A stretch of 25,962 nucleotides of DNA from JBBRYB01 sp038238115 (GTDB taxonomy: Bacteria; Actinomycetota; Actinomycetes; Propionibacteriales; Nocardioidaceae). The position numbers and the translations under genes were made by a program. The notes under the pieces were generated by a model. It saw only the letters and a list, made by a program, of their open reading frames with translations, ran no database searches and was not told the DNA's origin. The stretch covers positions 1-25,962 of the forward strand of contig JBBRYB010000042.1 of the NCBI GenBank assembly GCA_038238115.1, written 5' to 3'. Shown here in pieces: positions 7,246 through 17,236 of this stretch. The first letter of the stretch is position 1. Each line of letters opens with the position of its first letter.

Positions 7246-10200
7246 ATGACGGCAGGTTCAGACGGGGTGAGGATGAGCAACGAGGCGATTACGTGCCCGA
7301 TCTGTAGCGCCCCGATGGTGATGCAGTTTGCCTCGCGCGGCAAGAACGCCGGAAAGTCGTTTTGGGGATGTTCCGGGTACCCACAGTGCAGGGGTAGCCG
7401 TAGCGCGGATGGGTCACTCCCCACCGTCAAGAAGCCGCGCAAGGCCACGGTGGCGAAGTCAACGGCGATCGGTCACCGCGCACGGGGAAAATCACTCAGC
7501 CGCGGCGATCTCTTAGTGTCTCGGGCTAACACTTTTGGCCCCGGGAAACTCGTCGACCGCGACGGGGATGACCTGGTGTTGGAGTACTTCGACACGCCCG
7601 GCCAAAATGCCAAAGACCGCTACCGGGAAAGTGTTCCCAGGGCCAGCCTCACGCGCCTGACACTGTCGCCCGAACTCCGGGTCTTCTGGTGCGACAAGGA
7701 CGATCGGTGGCGATCGGGACGCATCATCGAGACCAACGAGCACGGCGACATCTATGTGCGTGGTCACGAATGGGAAGATTTCGTCCCTCAGGAACGACTC
7801 TTCGTGCGCTGGGACCGGCCGCTGGCTGATCCGGTCGGCTTCGGCGCGGCGGGCCTCATTGAGTCGCCGCTGCTCGCAGACATGCGACGGCCCTTCCTGC
7901 AGAGCATTCTGCGCCAGCGGTCGGCGTCGCACGGCATGCGCGCCGCCTTGTCAAGCTGCATCGAGCTCCACGAGCACCAGGTCGAGACGGCTTGGCGGGT
8001 GCTCCAAGACCCGGTTCAGCGGTATTTGCTCGCGGACGAAGTCGGCCTCGGCAAGACCATCGAAGCTGGCATCGTGATCCGGCAGATGCTGCTGGACAAC
8101 CCGAAACTCACCGTGCAACTGATCCTGCCGCCGTTCCTCGTCGACCAGTGGGAGCGCGAACTCCAGGGCAAGTTCCGGGTCCAGGACTTCCCACGGGCAG
8201 AGCTCCGCTTCGGACGCGACGATGCGCCAAGGACCTGGTCTCCCGCCGACTTGGTGGTCGTCGACGAGGCCCACAACCTGGCCCGCATGGCGACGAGCGA
8301 CGACCCGGAACGCGCCGCTCGGTTCGCTCGTTTGGCCAAGATAGTGATCGCCAGCCCTCGACTGCTGATGTTGTCGGCGACCCCCGCGTTGCACAACGAG
8401 CAGGCGTTCCTCGCGATGCTCAAACTGTTGGACCCAGCCGTATATCAAAGCACGACTGTGGCCGAACTGCGCGAGCGCCTGGAGGCACGGGCCGGGCTCG
8501 GTCGGCTGTTTCTCGGGTTGCAGCCCGGACTGCCCGGTGTGCTGCTGAACAGCCGGTTCACCGAGATCGCGGCCGCCTTCCCTGACGACCCCGAGGTAGC
8601 GACGCTGACCATCGCGGGGCTGGCGGCAGTCAAGGTCAAGGACGCCGCCGCGCTGGTCCAGGCGATCGCGGCCCTCCGCACCCACATCGCAGAGGTCTAT
8701 CGAGTCCACCGGCGGATGCTGAGGACCCGCCGGACCGCGGCTATCGAGGGATCGTTCCGGGTGACCGGACGGGAGGAGCCCATGGAACTCGCTCTGGGTG
8801 CCACGTTATCCACGGACGTCACCAACGTGCTCGAGCAGTGGCGCCAGCAGGTCCTCGCCACCGTCGAGGGCGACCCTGCTGGCCTGCGCGAGGCCGGTCG
8901 GGCGCTTGCCGCAGCCACGGCACTCTCCTTGGACCCACTCAGCCTGCGCCAGTGGGCCGAATCGCGAACCGCGCTGAGCGACGGCGAGCAGGCAGCGCTG
9001 GATCAGATCGACGCCGACCTTGCTTTCGCCGACCGTCGCAAGATGGTCAGCCGGCCACTGGCGGACGCCCTGAGCTATCTGTTCGATGCCAAGCAACGTG
9101 TCGTGGTGTTCTGCCCGACTACTACGATGGCAGCCGAAGTGGCGTCGGAACTGCGCAAACTCCTCTCCACCGAGAGCGTCCTGCAGCATCTGGCTACCGA
9201 TCCGACCGAGTTAACCGAGAAGTCCGTGCGCACCTTCGAGGAGACCCGCAACACGGCAGTCCTGGTCGCCGACTCCTCGGCCGAGGAAGGCCGCAACCTA
9301 CAGTTCGCCGACCTCCTGATCCACGTCGGCGTGCCGGCCAGCGCGAACCGGCTCGAACAACGGATCGGGCGTTGCGATCGATGGGACCCAGACCCGGCCG
9401 GTGAGCACTGGCGCTCCTACGCCGTGCGCGAGGACGACGACGCCTATTCGCGCGCCTGGTACCGGATCCTGCACGACGGTTTCGGTGTCTTCGCCACCTC
9501 CGTCGTCAGCCTGCAGCAGGCCGTTGACGATGCGACCGACGCCGCGTGGGTGGTCCTCCTAGAACAAGGGCCCGCCGGCGCCGACCACGCCATCGACGTG
9601 GTCCGCCAAACCTTGGCAGCAGAGATGGAGAAGGTCCGCGAGCAGGACGCCTTGGACAGCCTCGAGTCGACGTCCGACGATCGCTCGGTCTTCCACCGTA
9701 TGCAGGAGGTCGAGGCCGGGGCGGAGGACTTCGCCGAATTGGCCGACAACCTGCTGTCGAAGGTCGGGGCCCCAGGGAACCTGCGGTTCGAGCCGGTCGG
9801 CCACCCGGTCACAGGGATCGGGAGCTACGAGGTCATCGGCAAGCTGCCCGGGAAGAACGCCCAGATCCCGTTGGTGCCTGCCTGGCGTCTGGTGCGTGAC
9901 TTCCTGCCCCTCAAGGAGCACCGCGGCACCTTTGTCCGCACGGTCGCAACCAAGCGCCGCGACGTCCACCTTTACCGGTACGGCGACCAATTCATCGACT
10001 CCGTGTCCGATTTCCTTACCAATGACGACCGCGGTCGCGCTTTCGGAATGTGGCGCTGGCTGCCGTCGTGGGCGCGGGCGGAAGCAGTCGTCTACAGGTT
10101 CGACTACGCGATCGAGGCCAACCCTCTCGAGGTCCCCTCCCTGGACGATCCGCGCAGCGAGCTTGCGGCGCTGCCGGTAAATGACGGCCTGGACAGGCTG

Positions 10201-10707
10201 TCCCTGGGCCGCCGTGCCGATGGCATCTTCCCGCCGCTGATCGTGACTGTCTGGATGGACGGCAAGGGCAAGGAGTTGACCAGCAAAGTGCATCTCAATG
10301 CCCTGGTCGCCCCGTACGCCAAGCCCGGCGCCGGACCCGGTGGGGACTACGCGTTGAACCGAGCCCGGATCGAGAGCGCTTACGAGATCGTTCCGGCGGA
10401 TAAATGGGCTCCCGAGTGGCGCAAGTCCGAGAAGGCAGCACAGCACCTGGTCCGAGGCAGCACCGAGACCCGGATTGCGATCGAAAGTGCTGCCGCGATC
10501 GCCGAGCAGGACGCTGCCACCCGCCTCGGCCAGTTACGCCTGCGGGCGGCCCGCAGCGCCGGCGCGGAGATGCGGATCCTCAGCGAGGAGATCCACCGGG
10601 AGGAGATCGTGGCCCGCGCTCTGGCGGCCGCGATCGCGACCCCAAGCCTCCGACTCGATAGCACTGGCCTGGTTGTCATCTCCGGCCAGGGATTGGGCAG
10701 GGACTGA
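7246..10707 (+). CDS. dpdE: DpdE, SNF2-family helicase with N-terminal zinc ribbon
   Basis: DpdE is one of the Dpd restriction proteins. It is expected to be an ATP-dependent DNA translocase acting on DNA that lacks the deazapurine mark. In this 1153-residue protein a topoisomerase-type C4 zinc ribbon lies first (Cys17, Cys20, Cys42, Cys48 within CPIC and FWGCSGYPQC). The SNF2 core follows: Walker A DEVGLGKT at 264-271, DEAH at 340-343, SATP from 377, and motif VI RIGRCDRW at 706-713. The last 400 residues have no recognised domain. ATG 7246 gives 9 more residues than ATG 7273, which has the better purine-rich upstream sequence (GGGGTGAGG); the latter may be the true start. The stop shares one base with the dpdF start (TGATG). 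Confidence 0.85.
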   Translation: MTAGSDGVRMSNEAITCPICSAPMVMQFASRGKNAGKSFWGCSGYPQCRGSRSADGSLPTVKKPRKATVAKSTAIGHRARGKSLSRGDLLVSRANTFGPGKLVDRDGDDLVLEYFDTPGQNAKDRYRESVPRASLTRLTLSPELRVFWCDKDDRWRSGRIIETNEHGDIYVRGHEWEDFVPQERLFVRWDRPLADPVGFGAAGLIESPLLADMRRPFLQSILRQRSASHGMRAALSSCIELHEHQVETAWRVLQDPVQRYLLADEVGLGKTIEAGIVIRQMLLDNPKLTVQLILPPFLVDQWERELQGKFRVQDFPRAELRFGRDDAPRTWSPADLVVVDEAHNLARMATSDDPERAARFARLAKIVIASPRLLMLSATPALHNEQAFLAMLKLLDPAVYQSTTVAELRERLEARAGLGRLFLGLQPGLPGVLLNSRFTEIAAAFPDDPEVATLTIAGLAAVKVKDAAALVQAIAALRTHIAEVYRVHRRMLRTRRTAAIEGSFRVTGREEPMELALGATLSTDVTNVLEQWRQQVLATVEGDPAGLREAGRALAAATALSLDPLSLRQWAESRTALSDGEQAALDQIDADLAFADRRKMVSRPLADALSYLFDAKQRVVVFCPTTTMAAEVASELRKLLSTESVLQHLATDPTELTEKSVRTFEETRNTAVLVADSSAEEGRNLQFADLLIHVGVPASANRLEQRIGRCDRWDPDPAGEHWRSYAVREDDDAYSRAWYRILHDGFGVFATSVVSLQQAVDDATDAAWVVLLEQGPAGADHAIDVVRQTLAAEMEKVREQDALDSLESTSDDRSVFHRMQEVEAGAEDFAELADNLLSKVGAPGNLRFEPVGHPVTGIGSYEVIGKLPGKNAQIPLVPAWRLVRDFLPLKEHRGTFVRTVATKRRDVHLYRYGDQFIDSVSDFLTNDDRGRAFGMWRWLPSWARAEAVVYRFDYAIEANPLEVPSLDDPRSELAALPVNDGLDRLSLGRRADGIFPPLIVTVWMDGKGKELTSKVHLNALVAPYAKPGAGPGGDYALNRARIESAYEIVPADKWAPEWRKSEKAAQHLVRGSTETRIAIESAAAIAEQDAATRLGQLRLRAARSAGAEMRILSEEIHREEIVARALAAAIATPSLRLDSTGLVVISGQGLGRD

Positions 10708-13310
10708 TGGCTCACGAGTTCGACCTGGTCCAATGCTTGCTCACCACGGAGGACGAGGACCCCGGTGGTCTGACCGGCGCGCACCGCCGCCTAATCGACG
10801 CCTGGCGCTCCGACAGGCCAGGCGACAAGATCAGCGGCGACGTCGCCGTCCTGATCGCCCAAGTGCTGCGCCATCGACGAGGCGTCACGGGTTTTACGAG
10901 TGTCCGACTACGCCTCAATCTCGAAGCCCGTGGGATCGACGTCGCGGTTCTGGCCAAGTCCCATCTGCGGGCGGACCGTTACGGCAATAGCGAACACGAG
11001 ATTTTCCTTGGAACTCCCTGGGCGCCGGAGTGGCTTCACGGAGACCCCATTTGGATCGACCTAGCGTGTGCCAGCCCTGGGCCGTTCATCCTGTCCGATG
11101 GTGACAAAATGTCGACTTATGCCCGCCCGGACATGCCGGTCCCGGTCGACCCTGCGGTGGTTAGGATCGCACCAGCGATCAAGGAGTACCGCTCGCGCAG
11201 CCAGGCGAATGGAGTGCGGGCAGCCACCCTCAGCGACCCAAACTCCACGCTGCACGTGGTGCTGCCGACCGGTACAGGGAAGTCGATCGTCGGGCTTGCC
11301 CCCGGGCTCCTCGTGGGCAGTGGCACCACCGTGGTGGTGGTGCCGACGATCGCGCTGGCACTGGACCAAGAGCGGAATTTGCAGGCTCGGTTCCCGAACT
11401 CGCACCTTCCTGACGAACTCGCCTACTACGGAGACCGGGCCGAAGACGAGCGCACCGCGATCAAGGAGCGCCTGCGGAACGGAACCCAACGGGTGCTGTT
11501 CACCTCACCGGAGGCCCTGGTGACCGGGCTTGCCCAGTCGCTGCGGGCCCTCGCTGCACGTGGTGAGCTCACCCACCTGGTGATCGACGAGGCGCACCTG
11601 GTGCGGTCCTGGGGTCTGAGCTTCCGCCCCGAGTTCCAGATCGTGGCATCCCTGCTCAGCGAACTGCGCGAGCTCGCCCAGGCCGCCGGCCAGGCCCCGC
11701 CCCGGGTCGCCCTACTCACGGCGACGCTCTCTGAGCAGGGCCTACTCCTCAACGACAGCCTCTTCCAAGGCCCCGAGGAATCGTTGTTCGTCGGGTCCAC
11801 CTTCCTCCGCACCGAACTCCGCTACCTCCATGCAGAGATGTCCAGTCCCGCGACGCGGCTGGAGCGCGTGGTCGAAGCCCTGCGACATCTCCCGCGGCCG
11901 GCGATCGTCTACACCACCCGCAAGGACGCGGCCGAGGAGATCGCAGCCGGACTCCAAGACAGTGGCTTCGACCGGACGGCCGTTTTCCATGGCGACATCG
12001 GGTCTGCAGAGCGCCTTGAGATCCTCCGGAGGTGGTCGGGCGACGACGAGCCGACCTCCTACGACGTCGTCGTCGGCACCAGCGCCTTCGGGCTCGGCGT
12101 CGACCAGAGCGACGTCCGGTCCGTGGTGCACGCCTGCATCCCCGCCACCGTCGACCGCTTCTACCAGGAGGTCGGCCGGGCTGGTCGGGACGGCCACTCG
12201 GCCCTCTCAGTCTGGATCCCGGCCACCGTCGACAAGAACCAGAGCAGCATCGAGAAGTCGACGGTGCTAGGCGACGAGAAGGCCTGGAGGCGGTGGCACG
12301 CGATGCGTGCCCACCGGGTGGACGAGGAGAACGCCGATCGCCGCCTGGTGCTGGACACGTCGGTGCTGCCGCCGCACATGGACATCGACTCTGACAAGAA
12401 CCGTCTGTGGAACCGGAACACTTTGGTGCTGATGCAGCGGGCGGGTCTCCTGGATCTGGAGAACCTCGAACCGCCGAAGCCCGAGCAGGAATCGAGCGAG
12501 TCGGAGGAGGCTTGGTCTGCCCGGGTCGCCGTGGCATGGGAGCGCTACGTCCGCCTAATGGCGGTGCGGGTCCGGCCGAACGTCACTAATCTCGATGAGG
12601 CCTCCGTGGTCGCCGCCCTTAAGAAAGTGCGCAGCGAGATCAAAGATTCCGAGGCAGCGTCCTCGGATCGTGTTGACCGCCTGCTCTCGCTGACCGAATG
12701 CTGGGGCAAGATCCTGCAGGAGGAGTACACGTACACCAACGTGGGTCCGATGCACGCCACCCAGAGCGTCGCCGCCGCGTGCTCCGGGTGCCCGGCTTCC
12801 GAGCACGTGCACCAACCGACGTACCGCGCGGCTCGCCCGGTCGTTGCCGAGGGAGTGTTGCCGGACCTGCACAGGGAAACGAGCGCGGCCCTGATCGTTC
12901 TAGCGCACGGTCACCGGACCATCGTGGTCAGCTACGCGGAGGATCGACTGCGATCCCTGCTCGGCGCTTTGCTGCAGGTCAGCATCAGCAACGGGATCCG
13001 TGGTGTGCTGGCGTCCTCGTCACTGATCGGCGTAAAGGCGATCGGGTCCGCCTCGAAGTTCACCTCGGACGGGTTGGTGATGGTGGATGCCATACCGACC
13101 GGAGGACCGCCGATACGCCTGCGTGTACCGACCCTGGTCCTCCTCGACAAGCACGAGGCGCCCCAGCGCAGTTGGTTGGCCGCTACGGATGGTCCCCTGC
13201 GGATCGTCGTCCTCCCGGAAGCGACTCGCGATCCCGAATACCCCGACCATCTGGTCAAGCATATCCGCAGCCCGCACCTCCGGCTCGAAGACCTCCTCAG
13301 GAGACTCTGA
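10707..13310 (+). CDS. dpdF: DpdF, RecQ-like DEAH helicase
   Basis: This 867-residue protein is a superfamily 2 helicase of RecQ type. It has Walker A LPTGTGKS at 186-193, DEAH at 294-297 (VIDEAHLVRSWGLSFRPE), TATLS near 345, a GTSAFGLGVDQ segment near 453, and QEVGRAGR at 487-494. A Cys pair CSGC at 692-695 may be part of a reduced zinc-binding region. About 180 residues precede the helicase core and have no recognised domain. Within the Dpd system this is the RecQ-like member of the restriction set; its exact action on DNA is not known to me. It starts at ATG 10707, one base into the dpdE stop, and its TGA abuts the dpdG start. Confidence 0.85.
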   Translation: MAHEFDLVQCLLTTEDEDPGGLTGAHRRLIDAWRSDRPGDKISGDVAVLIAQVLRHRRGVTGFTSVRLRLNLEARGIDVAVLAKSHLRADRYGNSEHEIFLGTPWAPEWLHGDPIWIDLACASPGPFILSDGDKMSTYARPDMPVPVDPAVVRIAPAIKEYRSRSQANGVRAATLSDPNSTLHVVLPTGTGKSIVGLAPGLLVGSGTTVVVVPTIALALDQERNLQARFPNSHLPDELAYYGDRAEDERTAIKERLRNGTQRVLFTSPEALVTGLAQSLRALAARGELTHLVIDEAHLVRSWGLSFRPEFQIVASLLSELRELAQAAGQAPPRVALLTATLSEQGLLLNDSLFQGPEESLFVGSTFLRTELRYLHAEMSSPATRLERVVEALRHLPRPAIVYTTRKDAAEEIAAGLQDSGFDRTAVFHGDIGSAERLEILRRWSGDDEPTSYDVVVGTSAFGLGVDQSDVRSVVHACIPATVDRFYQEVGRAGRDGHSALSVWIPATVDKNQSSIEKSTVLGDEKAWRRWHAMRAHRVDEENADRRLVLDTSVLPPHMDIDSDKNRLWNRNTLVLMQRAGLLDLENLEPPKPEQESSESEEAWSARVAVAWERYVRLMAVRVRPNVTNLDEASVVAALKKVRSEIKDSEAASSDRVDRLLSLTECWGKILQEEYTYTNVGPMHATQSVAAACSGCPASEHVHQPTYRAARPVVAEGVLPDLHRETSAALIVLAHGHRTIVVSYAEDRLRSLLGALLQVSISNGIRGVLASSSLIGVKAIGSASKFTSDGLVMVDAIPTGGPPIRLRVPTLVLLDKHEAPQRSWLAATDGPLRIVVLPEATRDPEYPDHLVKHIRSPHLRLEDLLRRL

Positions 13311-14225
13311 ATGGCTGTCCTGAACCCACCCCGGAGCCTGCCCGGCCTGGGCCGGTCCGTAATCAATTTCCTCATCGACGCCCGCGGCGAATGGACCGAG
13401 GACAAGCTCCTCGACGTCTTCAAACCGGACGGCCTCAATGATGGGCCGTCCGCTCGCGACGGGCTGACGAACACGTTGTCGTCGTTCCGCGCGATCGGGA
13501 TGTTGAAGAGCCAGGGCGGGACAGTCACTGTTAGCGACACGGTGACCTCAGTGGGGTCCAAGTTCTCCCCCGCCCAGTTCCGCCGCCTGATGCAGACCCA
13601 CGTGTTCGACCTAGAGCGCGACGGCGACCCCTGGCACTCCGAGGCGGGCGACGCGCACACCCGGGGAGCGCGGGACCTGAGCCGGGCACTCTCGTGGCTG
13701 CTGGCCCAGGACGCGCTCGGCCGCCCGCTGTCCTGGACCGACAACATCCAGCCCATGCAGATCAGTCAGTTCAAGACCCAGAACAACGAGCAATGGGCGA
13801 TCACCAACGACACCCGGTGGGCAGCGGCCAGTCGATGGTCCCTGGCGCTCGGCCTCACCTCACCGCCGATGACGAAGAGCAATGGAGTGATCCCACTACC
13901 GGTGGTCGCGATCGACGACGTCCTCGATGAATTCCCTTCCGCGCGCGCACCCATCACCGAATTCATGGCCCGACTGGGCGCCAAGATCCCGGTGCTCTAC
14001 GGCGGTTCGATCCGCAGCGCCCTCACTGCCCACCTCGGCACCGACCCCGACGCAGGGATCGCCGACGACTGCGCCGACAGCTCGGTCGGACAGGCATTGC
14101 GGATCCTGGAGGAGCGCGGACGGATGACCTTCGAGACACTGCACGACGCCCAGGGGGTCCGACTGTCCCGATCCGAGAACAACCGGCGGACCCACGTCAC
14201 TTTGAAGCGTGGAGGCAAGAAATGA
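13311..14225 (+). CDS. dpdG: DpdG, restriction-module protein of unknown function
   Basis: This 304-residue protein has no catalytic motif I recognise. The first 90 residues (SVINFLIDARGEWTEDKLLD and following) read like a winged-helix fold, which could bind DNA or a partner. The last 60 residues (ALRILEERGRMTFETLHDAQGVRL) look like a second winged helix. It is soluble, with no signal peptide or membrane span. The name is given from its place between the RecQ-like helicase and the large P-loop ATPase, the gene neighbourhood in which DpdG occurs. ATG 13311 follows the dpdF stop directly, with AGGAG at 13299-13303 and a 7-nt spacer. The stop overlaps the next start as ATGA. Confidence 0.65.
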   Translation: MAVLNPPRSLPGLGRSVINFLIDARGEWTEDKLLDVFKPDGLNDGPSARDGLTNTLSSFRAIGMLKSQGGTVTVSDTVTSVGSKFSPAQFRRLMQTHVFDLERDGDPWHSEAGDAHTRGARDLSRALSWLLAQDALGRPLSWTDNIQPMQISQFKTQNNEQWAITNDTRWAAASRWSLALGLTSPPMTKSNGVIPLPVVAIDDVLDEFPSARAPITEFMARLGAKIPVLYGGSIRSALTAHLGTDPDAGIADDCADSSVGQALRILEERGRMTFETLHDAQGVRLSRSENNRRTHVTLKRGGKK

Positions 14226-17200
14226 GCTGGCGCAATGGCCTGCCAGCGGCCTGCTGGAACGCTGACGAGGCCGTGGCGATCATCCCGGTCGAGGCCGAGA
14301 GCACCTCCGACGGCGTCTTCCTGGCGACGCACAGCACCATTCCGATCAGGCAACGGGATCAGGTCCAGAACGCCGTCGGCGGCACCGTCGTCACCGAGCA
14401 GGCCCTACTCCTGGCGGTCCTGAACCAACCCGCGGATCAGCCGATAATCCCGATCCTGGGCAGGTCGGGTGCCGGCAAGTCGCACTTGGTGCGTTGGCTG
14501 CGGATCAACCTGGACGAGAAGCCCTCCACCCGGATGATCTTCGTGCCGAAGCATCGGATGTCACTGCGCTCGATCCTTGACCTGATCCTGGAGCACGCCG
14601 AAGGAGAGCGGGCCGAGGCTCTGCGCGCCAAGGTCGCTACCGCGGTGGACGCGGCCAGCGACGAGAAGGCTGCGCGATTGCGTCTACGTGCTGAGTTGGC
14701 GGTCCTGATCGAGACCCGGGAGGCAACCAATGAGGGCACATCAGATGAGGTTGATCTTCGTGCCTACCTGGCATCCCCCGGCGGTTTGCCGGCCCTGTTC
14801 GGAGACGACGTCTTCCGCTCTCGACTCCTCGGCGACGACGGGCCGATCGCCCGCCTCGTGAAAGAGAAACTCTCGGGCAAAGGCTCTGAGGACAAGGACG
14901 TCGCCTTCGGCTTCACCGCGGAAGACCTGAACCTGTCGGCCGACGATGTGAAGAACGCCGGGGGCGCTGCGCAGGTCGTCGCGGGCGCCCTCACCAGCGA
15001 GCTCCGCATTCGCGAGATCGCGGCCACCATGCTGAACGAGCAGCTCGGCGCGGCCGTCAGCGAGGTGTTCGGCGTCGGCGGCGACGACCTCAAGCAGATC
15101 CTGATCGACGTGCGAGTGGAACTGGCCGATCAGGGCTTGGAACTTCTCCTGCTCATCGAGGATTTCTCGATCTTCCAGGGCATCCAGGGCGGGTTGATCG
15201 ATGCGATCACACTGATCTCCACCGAGGCGCTCACCCTCTGCCCGATGCGGGTGGTGATGGCGGTGACCTCCGGCTACTTCAACGACCAGATGCCGGACAC
15301 GGTGTTCACCCGCACCTACAAGGTCTTCGATCTCGATCTCGAACCAGGCTCCCCGACCGTCTTCGAACCAGCAGGCTTCACGGCGCGCTACCTGAACGCT
15401 GTCCGGACCGGCACGTCCGTGCTCGACGGGTTGCACGCGCACGACGAACCAGTCACCAGCGCATGTGACCAGTGCCCGGTCAATGCGGCCTGCCACAAGG
15501 CCTTCGGTCAGGTCGACGGCTTCGGATTGTTCCCGTTCAATTCACATGCCCTCAGCCGCGCGATCGACAGTCAGTCTAAGGACGGCGCGTTCGTGGCCCG
15601 GGACGTGCTTACCCGCGTGGTCCGACCGGTCCTGCACCGGGACGAGGCGGAACTGAACGGCGACCGCTTCCCGAGCGAAGCCTTCGCCGAAGACTTCAAG
15701 GCCGGTGCGCTTGGCCTCCTCGACGATATCGAGGCCCTGCAGCAGCTTCGGACTCCCGGCGATAAGGAGATCTCCGACCGACGCGAGCGTCTCGTCCGAT
15801 TCTGGGGAACGGGCACCGGTCCGGAGAACTTGAACCCCACCATCCACACGGCGTTCGGGGTGCCGCCGATCGACGGGTTGGAGAACGCGCCTGACACCCC
15901 ACCAGTCGTCGTTGACCCCGATGAGCCCGTCCTCATCACAACGAAAGCCGAGAAGGCCGCTGCTCTTCCCGCGTTGGTGAAGGCGGTCGATAAGTGGCGG
16001 GAGACCGGCGACCTGCTGATGGGTGACCGCAACAAGCTACGGAATCTCGTTCACGTGGCCGTGACGGCACGCCTGATGCTGGACGACGGCTACGGCGGCG
16101 ACGGTTCCTGGACGAACGGCAAAAGAGAGTTCGCACCCGCCTTCGTTGCTGCCACCTCGATCGCATTTGACGACGAGAAGTTGGCTAATGCTCTGGTCCC
16201 GGTCGATCGCGACAACGACGACGATGTTCGGGTTCTGCGGGCTCTCGCCTGGGTCAACCAGTCGGGCTCATGGGCGGAGGTGCCGAAGGGAGAGATCCTT
16301 GAACGCCTCTGCGATCGAAAGCTCGAGGTTTGGACAGCGCGTGTGTCCGAGCGACTACTGCCCCGCCGCGGTGACGGCGACGACGCGGAACTCATTCGAT
16401 TGGCCCACACACTGTTGGCTGTCGGGAAAGCACTTGGTATCCCCGAAGCGTTCAACCCCGACGCCCAGAGCCGAGTGAGGGCGTTGTTCGCCCCGGCGCC
16501 GGAACAAACTTATCCAGAGGCCAGGCCACTTCTTGGCAAGTGGCAGAGGAAGGTCAGCGAGGATGGCCTCGGACGTGAGCGGCTCCAGGAGCGACTACTC
16601 AGGCGCGCATCTTTCACCCAGGGTGGCGGCAAGGCTCTGGCTGTCGACGTGACCAGCCTGCATCGGGCCGTGAGGGACACCAACGCCGACGTGCCCTGGC
16701 CGTCCGGGACACCAGAATTGATCACCACGACGGAAGCCGGGGTCGCGACCTGGAGTGCCAACCTCACACAGGTACGTGAAGAGGCAGCGCAACGGGTCCC
16801 GGATGTCAGCGACCTCGGTGGGGAGGTCGCCGACATCGCGGTGGAGTTGAACACCCTGATCGGCGAGCGGATCAACGCTGGCGGCCTGCCCGGCTCGATC
16901 GATCCTGAAAGCTTGCGCGCTGCCGCCAAGGCCGTGAGGCCAGGAGACCAGAAGGCGGCCGAGGCACTCCGGGATACGTTGGATCGGTGGGACGAACTCA
17001 CCCCCGACGACCGTCTGCGGGTGCTCACCGCAGACTGGGAGAAACAAGTCAGCCGGGTCACGTCCTGGCTCGGCCCAGCCCAGGCGGCGGTAGCGGCTCT
17101 CGAGTCCAGTCTCCAAGCAGGGCCGGCCTCCGAAGCGCAGCGGGAGTGCGACGAGGCTTGCCAAGAATTGATCGGTTATCTGGAGTCGTTGGCAGGTACG

Positions 17201-17236
17201 GTCGCAGGGATCAATGGACCGGAAGTTGTCGCATGA
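14222..17236 (+). CDS. dpdH: DpdH, large P-loop ATPase
   Basis: This 1004-residue protein is a P-loop NTPase with Walker A GRSGAGKS at 80-87 and a Walker B-like run LLLLIEDF around 308-315, ending in Glu313-Asp314. A Cys cluster CX2CX5C (Cys415, Cys418, Cys424) follows, then FGLFPFN, which resembles AAA-type proteins of defence systems. The roughly 220 residues between Walker A and Walker B are longer than in simple AAA proteins and include a charged, probably coiled segment (AEGERAEALRAKVATAVDAASDEK). The C-terminal 250 residues are largely helical. It probably powers assembly or loading of the restriction complex; that role is inferred. The start overlaps the dpdG stop, GGAGG lies 6 nt upstream, and the stop overlaps dpdI. 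Confidence 0.8.
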   Translation: MSWRNGLPAACWNADEAVAIIPVEAESTSDGVFLATHSTIPIRQRDQVQNAVGGTVVTEQALLLAVLNQPADQPIIPILGRSGAGKSHLVRWLRINLDEKPSTRMIFVPKHRMSLRSILDLILEHAEGERAEALRAKVATAVDAASDEKAARLRLRAELAVLIETREATNEGTSDEVDLRAYLASPGGLPALFGDDVFRSRLLGDDGPIARLVKEKLSGKGSEDKDVAFGFTAEDLNLSADDVKNAGGAAQVVAGALTSELRIREIAATMLNEQLGAAVSEVFGVGGDDLKQILIDVRVELADQGLELLLLIEDFSIFQGIQGGLIDAITLISTEALTLCPMRVVMAVTSGYFNDQMPDTVFTRTYKVFDLDLEPGSPTVFEPAGFTARYLNAVRTGTSVLDGLHAHDEPVTSACDQCPVNAACHKAFGQVDGFGLFPFNSHALSRAIDSQSKDGAFVARDVLTRVVRPVLHRDEAELNGDRFPSEAFAEDFKAGALGLLDDIEALQQLRTPGDKEISDRRERLVRFWGTGTGPENLNPTIHTAFGVPPIDGLENAPDTPPVVVDPDEPVLITTKAEKAAALPALVKAVDKWRETGDLLMGDRNKLRNLVHVAVTARLMLDDGYGGDGSWTNGKREFAPAFVAATSIAFDDEKLANALVPVDRDNDDDVRVLRALAWVNQSGSWAEVPKGEILERLCDRKLEVWTARVSERLLPRRGDGDDAELIRLAHTLLAVGKALGIPEAFNPDAQSRVRALFAPAPEQTYPEARPLLGKWQRKVSEDGLGRERLQERLLRRASFTQGGGKALAVDVTSLHRAVRDTNADVPWPSGTPELITTTEAGVATWSANLTQVREEAAQRVPDVSDLGGEVADIAVELNTLIGERINAGGLPGSIDPESLRAAAKAVRPGDQKAAEALRDTLDRWDELTPDDRLRVLTADWEKQVSRVTSWLGPAQAAVAALESSLQAGPASEAQRECDEACQELIGYLESLAGTVAGINGPEVVA

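Noticed and set aside
9559..10446. 295-codon minus-strand frame opposite dpdE
   Set aside because: Long only because of high GC; no recognisable domain and fully antisense to a strongly supported gene.
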